Shown here piece after piece: positions 1 through 5,337 of a stretch of 5,337 nt of DNA (its first letter is position 1; each line of letters starts with the position of its first letter). Location: positions 1 through 5,337 of the forward strand of contig JAUIKX010000254.1 of NCBI GenBank assembly GCA_030430515.1. The letters run 5' to 3'. Under the pieces are notes generated by a model. It was not told where the DNA came from. It ran no database searches and was given only the letters and a program-made list of their open reading frames with translations. This DNA is from Gammaproteobacteria bacterium. Its GTDB lineage: Bacteria; Pseudomonadota; Gammaproteobacteria; Pseudomonadales; Azotimanducaceae. The translations under genes and the position numbers were made by a program.

Positions 1-1
1 G

Positions 2-298
2 CGTACGTTAACTTCGAACGGTCGCGGCTCAGATCACGGCTGGGGTGGCCATCACGTGATTGTGGGTGGTGGGGTGTCTGGTGGTCAGATCTTCGGTACG
101 TACCCAGAGCTATCGCCTCTGAGTCCGCTCGATACTGGCCGCGGCCGGTACGTGCCGACGACTGCAACCGATGAGTATTTTGCCGAGCTGGCACTCTGGT
201 TCGGTGTCAGTCCCAGCGAGCTGACAGCCGTGCTGCCAAACGTTAACCGTTTCTATTCGCCTGGTAGCTTAACGCCGCCACTTGGCGCGCTTATTTGA
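2..298 (+). CDS. DUF1501 domain protein, C-terminal part (5' end outside window)
   Basis: The reading frame is open from the window edge (first full codon at 2) to TGA at 296-298, giving about 98 residues. Visible motifs are GSDHGWGGHH (bases 26-55), then VGGGVSGG, FGTYPEL, a DTGRGRYVPTT block, LALWFGV and a closing PNVNRF. This order is characteristic of the C-terminus of DUF1501 proteins, a family related to the sulfatase/alkaline phosphatase fold. The DHG motif matches a metal-binding position in that superfamily (family knowledge, not shown here). Family members are usually Tat-exported, of unknown function, and often encoded beside a DUF1800 gene, which would lie off the left edge. The GTG at 56 is an internal valine codon and not the start, because the conserved motif begins upstream of it. 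The 3' end overlaps the convergent FAD oxidoreductase by 46 bp. Family assignment is fairly sure; function is unknown. Confidence 0.85.
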   Translation, partial: RTLTSNGRGSDHGWGGHHVIVGGGVSGGQIFGTYPELSPLSPLDTGRGRYVPTTATDEYFAELALWFGVSPSELTAVLPNVNRFYSPGSLTPPLGALI

Positions 299-1443
299 GC
301 TTGTAGGGCCTGCCGAACTGGAGAAACGTTGGAAGTTTCCAGACCTTCCTGAACGAGGTCCTGCGGTAGGGAGTTCGATAGCAGCAGCGCGGCCGCCAGC
401 CTTGCAGCTGCGGGCGCGGTTTGAATGCCGAACCCACCCTGACCGGCGAACCAGAAGAAGCCTTCCGTCTCGTCCGCGTAGCCGATGACGGGAATTCGAT
501 CGGGTGCAAACGATCGCAGCCCCGCCCAGCTGTGAAGCACCGCTTTTACCGGGTTGCCGAGCGCTTTTTCGGCGTAGTGGGCGGCATAGGCCACGTCCAT
601 CTCTCCGGGTTGAGCATCGCATGGCGGGGAGGGGGTTTCGTCCGCGGGAGAGACCATGAGCTTTCCAGCATCCGGTCGTAAGTAAAACTGTTCGCCAATG
701 TGCGCCACCAGCGGCCACCGATCTGAACCTGCTTCGGCAGGTGGATCGATCAGTATGGCGGTGCGCCGTTTGGGTTCGAGGCCGATCGGCGCCGCTTCTG
801 CCAGCGCGGCGATTTCATCGGCCCAGGCGCCGGCGGTATTGGCGATGATGGGTGTGGAAATTTCCTTGCCGCTTGTGCGAACGAGCCAGCCGTTCGCCTG
901 CTTGTCGATGGTGATGATGGGCTGGTCGCACATCAGTTTGCCGCCTCGTTTGCGAACGCCCCTCAGATACGCATCGTGAAGGGCGTGAACATCGATATCG
1001 GCAACGTCGGCTTCAAAGATTGCCGCCTGCGCGTACTCATCGGCCAGCTGCGGTACGAGTGATTTGATCGCTGCGGTATCCAGCCATTCGCCGGTGATCT
1101 GTCTTTTCTGCCGCTCGGTGTACTCGCTGCGCAGCAGTTCGAGAAAATCGGCATCAGCAATGGATAGTGCACCGCGAGGTTTGAGAAGAGGGCTTGCGCA
1201 GAACGCTGGATCGGGTTCCAGGAACGCCTGCCGACTGCAGGCAGTCAATTGATGCACTGGTCGCTGTTCGTAGCAGTAGCTGGGTATGTAGGCTGCAGCT
1301 GATCGGCCGGTTGTATGATAGCCGGGGTGAGGCTCGCGCTCGGCGATGATCACGGAAGTCCTGTTGCCAAGTTCATAGGCAAGCGACGCGCCGGCAATGC
1401 CGGCGCCGATCACCAGCACATCACAAGTCAGGCGCTCGCCCAC
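253..1443 (-). CDS. FAD-dependent oxidoreductase, DAO family, D-arginine dehydrogenase (DauA)-like
   Basis: A 396-residue flavoprotein, close to the usual size of the D-amino-acid oxidase/glycine oxidase family. The N-terminal Rossmann motif GAGIAG is at 13-18, with an acidic residue (E35) at the end of the second strand to bind the FAD ribose. GYHTTGRSAA (41-50) matches the FAD-contact loop of DauA. PKRR (224-227), FYLRPD (253-258), WAGLRSF (306-312) and GQGGFGIQT (334-342) follow the DauA order, so both arginines expected to hold the substrate carboxylate are present. It should oxidise the alpha carbon of an amino acid or similar amine, passing electrons to the membrane chain rather than O2 (inference). 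No signal peptide is visible, so it is probably cytoplasmic or at the inner membrane face. The start is GTG at 1443, one base after the stop of the molybdenum subunit, which implies translational coupling. From memory, the DauA residues His48 and Glu87 correspond to Ala51 and Ala92 here, so the substrate is probably not a basic D-amino acid. Confidence 0.85.
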   Translation of the reverse strand: MGERLTCDVLVIGAGIAGASLAYELGNRTSVIIAEREPHPGYHTTGRSAAAYIPSYCYEQRPVHQLTACSRQAFLEPDPAFCASPLLKPRGALSIADADFLELLRSEYTERQKRQITGEWLDTAAIKSLVPQLADEYAQAAIFEADVADIDVHALHDAYLRGVRKRGGKLMCDQPIITIDKQANGWLVRTSGKEISTPIIANTAGAWADEIAALAEAAPIGLEPKRRTAILIDPPAEAGSDRWPLVAHIGEQFYLRPDAGKLMVSPADETPSPPCDAQPGEMDVAYAAHYAEKALGNPVKAVLHSWAGLRSFAPDRIPVIGYADETEGFFWFAGQGGFGIQTAPAAARLAAALLLSNSLPQDLVQEGLETSNVSPVRQALQAQISAPSGGVKLPGE

Positions 1444-1444
1444 C

Positions 1445-3709
1445 TCAGGAAGTGGCCTCGCTTTCCGTGATCCGGTAGTTCAGATCGAAACGTTTCAGCG
1501 GCAGGCTGCGCACCCGCACGCCGGTGGCGTCATAGACCGCATTGGCCAGAGCCGGGGCAATGCCGGGGGTACCCGGTTCGCCGGCGCCGCCGATATCGGC
1601 GCCGCTGTTGATGATGTGGGTTTCGATTTCTGGGGCTTCGGCCATGCGCACGGCTTCGTAGTCGTGGAAATTGCTCTGCTCAACGGCGCCATCGCGTATG
1701 GAAATTTCGCCGTATAACGCCGCGGTGAGTCCGTAGATGATGCCGGATTCGAGCTGCGCCGCGATGCCGTCGGGGGAAATCGCGAAGCCGGCGTCTACTA
1801 CGGCAACGACGCGATCAACCGAGGTTTCACCGTTGACCACGGTGACTTCCACAACCTGTGCCACGATCGAGCCGAAAGATTCCTGCAGCGAGACGCCGCG
1901 GCCGCGTCCTTCTGGAAGGGGGGTGTTCCAGGCGGCTGCGTCTGCGGCCTTCCTGAGCACGGCCAGGTGTCGTGGCTTGTCTTTGAGCAGCGCGGCACGA
2001 AAAGCGTAAGGGTCTTTGCCGGCGGCGACGGCCACTTCATCGATGAATGATTCGGTGAAAAATCCGTGCTGAGAGTGGTCGACGCTGCGCCAAGCACCGA
2101 ACGGTACATGGGTCGGGCTTTTTACGTGGCCGATGTTACGTGCGGCCACGGCGTAGGGAATGAGTGGCGCCTCAGCCGGTTCGTGTTTGTCGACGTAGGT
2201 GTTCTCCCAGGCCTGAACGTTGCCGTCTTTGTCCAGTGCGGCTTTGAAACGGCTCAGCACGGCAGGGCGATAGAAATCCTGGCGTACGTCTTCTTCTCTT
2301 GACCAGATGAGCTGAACAGGGCGCTTCACGGTTCGCGAAAGTAACGCCGCCTGTATCGCTGCGTCGGCAATGGCCTTGCGTCCGAAGCCGCCACCCATGA
2401 AGTGGTTACTAACCGATACGCGCTCAGCATCGATGCCCAGGGCCCCCGCTACCGTATGGCGGAAACCCAGCGGGTTCTGGCAACCCACCCACAATTCGGC
2501 GCCATCGTCTGAGACGTGGGCTGTGGCGTTGAGCGGCTCCATACAGGTATGTGCCAGGTAAGGCACGCGGTAGTCGGCCTGCAGGACCTGATCTGCAGTG
2601 GCAAAGGCGCTTTCGGTGTCTCCTTCGACGGTATCTGTCGCCCGCTCCGTGCCTGCATCGATGTCGTTGCTGAATTGTTCGAAGATGGCCTCGCTCGAGA
2701 CGCCTCCGTTGTCGTCTGCTCGCCAGGAGATGTTCACTGATCGCAGGGCGCGTTGCGCGGTCCAGTAACTGTCTGCGACCACAGCGACGGACTCGCCGGT
2801 TGAGAAATTGCCGACCATGCCCTGTTCGGAAGCGGCCGGCAGCTTCACCACGTCGATGACGCCTGACATGGCGCGCGCGGCTTTGTCATCTAATCTCTCG
2901 ATACGTCCGCCGAACACGGGCGCTCGTCTGACGGTGGCGTAGACCATGCCTGGAAGCTGAACGTCCATGGCAAACAGCGCCGTGCCGTCGGTTTTGGCCG
3001 GAATGTCTTGCCGCGCCACGGATCGGCCCATGATTTTGAACTCGTCTGCAGACTTGAGCTTTGGCGTGTAGGACGGGGTGATTGCCGCCGCCGCCACGGC
3101 AAAATCCGCATATCTTGCCGTTCGTTTGCTGGCTTGGTGATAGAGCTGGCTGTCGGCTGTGGTGATTTCGCCTTCGGGTACGTTCCATTCGTTTGCCGCG
3201 GCTTTGACCAACATCTCCCGGGTGGCTGCACCGGCAACGCGCATGCAGTACTGGCCGGTGACGCGTACGCTCATGCTGCCACCGGTGACCTGCATGTGCA
3301 GCGCATCTGCGACCTTCATCATCATACCGTCGATGGAAGGCACCACGGCATCGGCAAAGTCGACGTTCTTGAACAGGTAGCCGCGACCGGCCGCGTACAT
3401 GGCGTACTCCTTGCGGGCGGGCGCTTCTTCGAAGCGTACCTGTGACCAGTCTGCATCCAGCTCATCGGCGAGCATCTGGGTCAGCGCCGTCTGCGCGCCC
3501 TGGCCCATCTCGGAGTGGGGCACCAGAACAGTTACCACGTTGTCGGCATCGATTTTGACGTACACATGCACGAGCGTTTCGTTGTCACCGGCAATTTCGC
3601 TGCCGATCTCACTCGCGATGTTGCCGGGCCGTACGGCAACGCCCACGATCAGACCACCGCCGGCAACCACGCCAGCGCCGAGAATCGTGCGCCTCGTCCA
3701 CTTACCCAT
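1445..3709 (-). CDS. Molybdopterin-binding large subunit of a xanthine dehydrogenase-family hydroxylase (isoquinoline 1-oxidoreductase beta / aldehyde dehydrogenase type)
   Basis: A 754-residue molybdenum hydroxylase subunit. It opens with a twin-arginine signal (TRRTILG, R6-R7) and a glycine-rich hydrophobic stretch (about 9-26); no clear AxA cleavage site is visible, so it may stay as an anchor. MGQGAQT (68-74) is an IorB-type cofactor loop. The a/b hammerhead region follows at about 240-265 (DGTALFAMDVQLPGMVY), then MEPLNATAH (390-398), GGGFGRK (439-445), GAWRSVDHS (538-546), ESFGS (610-614) and GEPGTPG (710-716), where E711 is the expected catalytic base. Known relatives hydroxylate N-heterocycles or oxidise aldehydes using a molybdopterin cytosine dinucleotide cofactor. 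The Tat signal suggests the pair is exported folded to the periplasm, the small subunit travelling with it. There is no flavin subunit or cytochrome c in the window, so the electron acceptor is unknown. ATG at 3709 overlaps the small-subunit stop by 8 bp and has a strong Shine-Dalgarno (3719-3724). 'Isoquinoline' is a family label only; the substrate is not established. Confidence 0.93.
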   Translation of the reverse strand: MGKWTRRTILGAGVVAGGGLIVGVAVRPGNIASEIGSEIAGDNETLVHVYVKIDADNVVTVLVPHSEMGQGAQTALTQMLADELDADWSQVRFEEAPARKEYAMYAAGRGYLFKNVDFADAVVPSIDGMMMKVADALHMQVTGGSMSVRVTGQYCMRVAGAATREMLVKAAANEWNVPEGEITTADSQLYHQASKRTARYADFAVAAAAITPSYTPKLKSADEFKIMGRSVARQDIPAKTDGTALFAMDVQLPGMVYATVRRAPVFGGRIERLDDKAARAMSGVIDVVKLPAASEQGMVGNFSTGESVAVVADSYWTAQRALRSVNISWRADDNGGVSSEAIFEQFSNDIDAGTERATDTVEGDTESAFATADQVLQADYRVPYLAHTCMEPLNATAHVSDDGAELWVGCQNPLGFRHTVAGALGIDAERVSVSNHFMGGGFGRKAIADAAIQAALLSRTVKRPVQLIWSREEDVRQDFYRPAVLSRFKAALDKDGNVQAWENTYVDKHEPAEAPLIPYAVAARNIGHVKSPTHVPFGAWRSVDHSQHGFFTESFIDEVAVAAGKDPYAFRAALLKDKPRHLAVLRKAADAAAWNTPLPEGRGRGVSLQESFGSIVAQVVEVTVVNGETSVDRVVAVVDAGFAISPDGIAAQLESGIIYGLTAALYGEISIRDGAVEQSNFHDYEAVRMAEAPEIETHIINSGADIGGAGEPGTPGIAPALANAVYDATGVRVRSLPLKRFDLNYRITESEATS

Positions 3710-4232
3710 GAGACGTCTCCTCCTGCTCCTGCTCCTGCTCCTGCACCTGAGCCGCGTTATAGAACAGCGCGGTGGAAGAGGTTGCGGCCGCGCTCTTTAT
3801 GGCGGCGCGTATGCGCCCGTACATGCCGCAGCGGCAGATGTTGCCCTGCATGGCGCGGTCGATGTCGTCGTCGCTGGGGTTCGCCTTCTCCGCCAGCAGT
3901 GCTGCGGCGGACATCAGCTGGCCTGACTGGCAATAGCCACACTGCGGCACCTGGTGCTCGATCCAGGCGTGTTGCAGGGGGTGCAGGGTGGCGTTCTCGC
4001 CCTTGAGCCCCTCGATGGTGGTCACTTCTTTGCCGGCGACAGCGGAGACCGGGGTGACGCACGAGCGCACAGCCCTGCCATCGAGCTGCACAGTGCAGGC
4101 GCCGCACTGCGCCATGCCGCAGCCGAATTTGGTGCCGGTCAGGCCCAGTTGCTCTCTGAGCACCCAGAGAAGGGGTTTTGACGGGTCCACATCAATCATC
4201 TGCGATGTGCCATTTACAGAAAATGAAATCAT
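3702..4232 (-). CDS. (2Fe-2S)2-binding small subunit of the molybdenum hydroxylase (IorA-like)
   Basis: A 176-residue electron-transfer subunit that passes electrons from the molybdenum site through two [2Fe-2S] clusters. The N-terminal plant-ferredoxin-like domain carries C38, C43, C46 and C58 (GCGMAQCGACTV, then SC). The C-terminal helical domain carries C98, C101, C133 and C135 (QCGYCQSGQ and NICRCGMYGRIR). All eight ligands are present, so it should be functional. There is no signal peptide; export as a complex with the Tat-signal large subunit is the usual arrangement. The protein is somewhat longer than typical IorA-type subunits because of a low-complexity tail (about 162-176) with four Gln-Glu pairs, encoded by a hexamer repeat. 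ATG at 4232 is preceded by a weak AGCAGG-like ribosome site about 11 bases upstream. It follows the regulator gene by 60 bp and overlaps the large subunit gene by 8 bp. Confidence 0.95.
   Translation of the reverse strand: MISFSVNGTSQMIDVDPSKPLLWVLREQLGLTGTKFGCGMAQCGACTVQLDGRAVRSCVTPVSAVAGKEVTTIEGLKGENATLHPLQHAWIEHQVPQCGYCQSGQLMSAAALLAEKANPSDDDIDRAMQGNICRCGMYGRIRAAIKSAAATSSTALFYNAAQVQEQEQEQEETSHG
3719..3724 (-). promoter_or_regulatory. Shine-Dalgarno AGGAGG of the molybdenum subunit
   Basis: AGGAGG on the minus strand lies 9 bases before the ATG at 3709, which supports that start. It is built from the last CAGGAG repeat plus the next G and lies inside the small-subunit coding sequence. The spacer contains a 10-bp palindrome, GAGACGTCTC (3710-3719). 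Confidence 0.75.
3720..3743 (-). repeat. Four perfect CAGGAG hexamer repeats
   Basis: On the minus strand CAGGAG is repeated four times without error, preceded by a degenerate CAGGTG copy (3744-3749). In the small-subunit frame each unit is a Gln-Glu pair. The unit length keeps the frame whatever the copy number. Each unit also contains AGGAG, a Shine-Dalgarno core, just ahead of the large-subunit start. Confidence 0.9.
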
Positions 4233-4251
4233 GAAGTCGCCAACCTGCTTG

Positions 4252-4270
4252 AACTGACGACAAACTGACG
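4252..4270. repeat. 8-bp direct repeat AACTGACG, 11-bp period
   Basis: AACTGACG occurs at 4252-4259 and again at 4263-4270, so the copies are one helical turn apart. They lie in the 60-bp gap between the regulator and the iron-sulfur subunit gene, 20-38 bases upstream of the latter's ATG. Spacing and position fit half-sites for a DNA-binding protein, but chance occurrence is possible. Confidence 0.4.
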
Positions 4271-4273
4271 TTT

Positions 4274-4295
4274 TGAGGTGGGTTTGTCTACCTCA
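4274..4295. repeat. Inverted repeat TGAGGT-N10-ACCTCA at the end of the regulator gene
   Basis: Perfect 6-bp arms at 4274-4279 and 4290-4295 are separated by 10 bases. On the minus strand the first arm begins with the TGA stop of the MarR-like gene. The dyad could be an operator or a weak RNA hairpin in the operon transcript. It is not a standard terminator, because on the minus strand it is followed by AAAAC rather than a T run. Confidence 0.4.
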
Positions 4296-4760
4296 TCCGC
4301 GCTCTTCTTTATCGATCTTTTCCACGAGCTCGTCGAGCAGCTCGTAAAGCAGCTCCAGCTTGCCGTAACCGAATGTCTCGGTGATGTGGTTGTAGCGTTC
4401 CACGGACTGGGGTTCGACCTTTGCGAACAACGCATGCCCATCTTCGGTCAGGGAGATCAGAGAGCGCCGGTTGTCCTGTGTAGACTGAACTCTGCGAATC
4501 AATGCGCGCTGCTCAAGGTTCTGAAGTATGCGCGAGAGGCTGGGTTTGAGCAGAAAACAACGTTCGGCCAGCTCCGAAATATCCAGTGCGCTCACCTCAT
4601 TGAGGGCGCGAATGACCCGCCATTGCTGGGCCGAGAGTTCGTGCTCCCGAAGTGCCGGTAGAAATTTCTTCATCACCGCTTCGCGGGCGCGAAGTAGCGC
4701 CATGGGAAGGGAGCGCTCGAATCCTCTCAGTGGACTCCTGCCGTTGTTGGCGTTGCTCAT
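4293..4760 (-). CDS. MarR-family transcriptional regulator, HpaR-like
   Basis: A 155-residue winged-helix regulator, the normal MarR size. SLPMALLRAREAVM (17-30) and LSAQQWRVIRAL (42-53) closely match HpaR, the repressor of the homoprotocatechuate degradation operon. The DNA-binding part spans about 59-106: ISELAERC, the recognition helix around KPSLSRILQNLEQ (72-84), and a wing with D96 and R98-R99 (the DxRR MarR signature). The acidic C-terminal helices (about 132-150) complete the dimer interface. MarR proteins of this group usually repress until a phenolic or aromatic ligand binds. ATG at 4760 was chosen because AGGAG lies 12 bases upstream; M20 is a possible later start, but it would cut into the conserved N-terminus. 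The gene is first in the minus-strand operon and faces the divergent PQQ dehydrogenase, so it probably controls itself, the hydroxylase genes and perhaps the dehydrogenase (inference). The true ligand need not be homoprotocatechuate. Confidence 0.92.
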   Translation of the reverse strand: MSNANNGRSPLRGFERSLPMALLRAREAVMKKFLPALREHELSAQQWRVIRALNEVSALDISELAERCFLLKPSLSRILQNLEQRALIRRVQSTQDNRRSLISLTEDGHALFAKVEPQSVERYNHITETFGYGKLELLYELLDELVEKIDKEERG

Positions 4761-4852
4761 CGGCGATGTCAGCTCCTGCGTGCGTTGCCGGTACGGTTTT
4801 TGTCATATCATTCTGCACGAGCAAAGTACGGAAATCGGGGGGCAGCGACAAG
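4761..4852. promoter_or_regulatory. Divergent promoter region between the MarR regulator and the PQQ dehydrogenase
   Basis: This 92-bp gap must hold the start signals for both divergent genes unless they are read from farther away. It contains a locally AT-rich core around 4797-4813. On the plus strand TATCAT (4806-4811) matches five of six -10 bases, with TTGCCG (4785-4790) upstream at a short 15-bp spacing. On the minus strand TATGAC preceded by TG resembles an extended -10 within the same core. GTACGG occurs twice, at 4791-4796 and 4826-4831, flanking the core. This is a plausible place for MarR binding, but I see no long perfect palindrome. Promoter elements are guesses; the role of the gap follows from gene orientation. 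Confidence 0.5.
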
Positions 4853-5337
4853 ATGAGAATGAGAGATCGGCGGGAAAGGGGGGCGGGCTGTCGCCTGGCG
4901 GGACTGATTCTGGCCGGATGGCTGATCGCGGGCTGCTCAGAAACAGCGCCGCCGCCTTCTGCTTCTGAGGGCGTATCAGACGAGGTTGCGGCTCAATCGA
5001 ACGGCTGGCGCCATCACGGGCGCACCGAAACTGAAGCGCGCTTCAGCCCGCTCGATCTCATCAATGAGGCAAACGTTGGCGAGCTGAAGCTTGCATGGTA
5101 CCTGGACCTTCCCACCCAGCGTGGTCAGGAAGCGACCCCGCTGGTCGTGGATGGGGTTATGTATACCTCGACCGCGTGGAGCCACGTCCTCGCGGTGGAC
5201 CCGGTGAGCGGCAAGCAGCTCTGGCACTTCGATCCGCAAGTGCCCGGCGAAACAGCTGTGAAGGCCTGCTGCGATGTGGTGAATCGCGGCGTCGCCTATC
5301 TGGATGGCCGGGTATTCGTCGGCACGCTGGACGGTCG
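4853..5337 (+). CDS. PQQ-dependent dehydrogenase (methanol/ethanol family), N-terminal part, lipoprotein (3' end outside window)
   Basis: The frame is open from ATG at 4853 to the window edge, about 161 residues plus a partial codon. A charged N-terminus (MRMRDRRERG) and hydrophobic core (13-27) end in the lipobox IAGC (25-28), so C28 should be lipidated; the Ser at +2 suggests the outer membrane in a Gram-negative cell. After a Pro/Ser/Ala linker come the quinoprotein alcohol dehydrogenase motifs: GWRHHGR (51-57), RFSPLD (63-68), NVGEL (74-78), RGQEATPLVVDGVMY (90-104), AWSHVLAVD (108-116) and KACCDVVNRG (137-146). The adjacent cysteines C139-C140 form the disulfide that sits against PQQ in methanol and ethanol dehydrogenases. 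The enzyme would oxidise an alcohol in the periplasm and pass electrons to cytochrome c. Whether a C-terminal cytochrome c domain is fused lies beyond the edge. A GGGGGG run at 4837-4842 is the likely ribosome site; ATG at 4859 is an alternative start. Confidence 0.93.
   Translation, partial: MRMRDRRERGAGCRLAGLILAGWLIAGCSETAPPPSASEGVSDEVAAQSNGWRHHGRTETEARFSPLDLINEANVGELKLAWYLDLPTQRGQEATPLVVDGVMYTSTAWSHVLAVDPVSGKQLWHFDPQVPGETAVKACCDVVNRGVAYLDGRVFVGTLDG

Noticed and set aside
56..298. An 80-residue gene starting at GTG 56
   Set aside because: The conserved DUF1501 motif begins upstream (26-55) in the same open frame, so GTG 56 is an internal valine codon of a gene cut by the window edge.
323..339. 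GAAAC-N7-GTTTC hairpin after the DUF1501 stop as a possible terminator
   Set aside because: The stem is only 5 bp, there is no T run after it, and it lies inside the FAD oxidoreductase coding sequence.
2890..3237. Overlapping antisense and alternate-frame open frames inside the molybdenum subunit
   Set aside because: GC-rich coding DNA commonly leaves such frames open. The 754-residue frame carries all the family motifs through this stretch.
3399..3926. Plus-strand frame with a signal-peptide-like stretch of nine leucines starting at the ATG at 3708
   Set aside because: The poly-leucine is the CAGGAG repeat read on the opposite strand. The frame lies wholly antisense to two well-conserved hydroxylase genes and shows no recognisable domain.
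4597..4851. An 84-residue minus-strand frame overlapping the regulator start
   Set aside because: It runs in another frame of the conserved MarR coding sequence and has no recognisable motif; it only extends through the promoter gap.
4528..4968. A 146-residue plus-strand frame across the regulator gene and the intergenic gap
   Set aside because: It is antisense to the MarR-like gene and then out of frame with the clear PQQ dehydrogenase start; its translation has no family resemblance.
1..5337. Mobile elements, CRISPR arrays, tRNA or rRNA genes, toxin-antitoxin or phage-defence genes
   Set aside because: No transposase or integrase motifs, terminal repeats, regularly spaced repeats or RNA gene signatures were seen; every long frame is explained by metabolic or regulatory genes.

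Overview
The window is GC-rich, densely coded bacterial DNA. The proteins (a Tat-exported molybdenum hydroxylase, a PQQ dehydrogenase with a lipoprotein signal, an HpaR-like MarR regulator, a DUF1501 protein) point to a Gram-negative proteobacterium with an oxidative periplasm. A gammaproteobacterium is my best guess, but that is inference and not shown by a marker gene.

Layout. Positions 2-298 (+) hold the C-terminal end of a DUF1501 protein that begins outside the window. It meets, tail to tail with a 46-bp overlap, a four-gene minus-strand operon that reads from 4760 down to 253. In transcription order the operon is: a MarR/HpaR-type regulator (4760-4293); a (2Fe-2S)2 small subunit of a two-subunit molybdenum hydroxylase (4232-3702); its Tat-signal molybdopterin-binding large subunit (3709-1445, 8-bp overlap with the small subunit); and a FAD-dependent oxidoreductase resembling D-arginine dehydrogenase DauA (1443-253, 1 bp after the previous stop). 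A 92-bp gap (4761-4852) separates the regulator from a divergent PQQ-dependent dehydrogenase (4853 to the window end, +), which starts with a lipoprotein signal and is cut by the window edge.

How they may work together. The molybdenum hydroxylase pair is of the isoquinoline 1-oxidoreductase/aldehyde dehydrogenase (IorAB-like) type, with no flavin subunit. The divergent quinoprotein would oxidise an alcohol in the periplasm. The FAD enzyme probably oxidises an amino acid or other amine carboxylate. The regulator is of the type that controls aromatic catabolism. Together they look like a locally regulated oxidation cassette (alcohol to aldehyde to acid, or an N-heterocycle/amine route), but the substrate cannot be read from the sequence.

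Non-coding signals worth noting are a four-fold CAGGAG repeat that both encodes a Gln-Glu tail on the small subunit and supplies repeated Shine-Dalgarno cores for the large subunit; a direct repeat and an inverted repeat in the 60-bp gap after the regulator; and a short divergent promoter region. I see no RNA genes, mobile elements, CRISPR arrays or transfer signatures. No non-coding stretch exceeds 300 bases.
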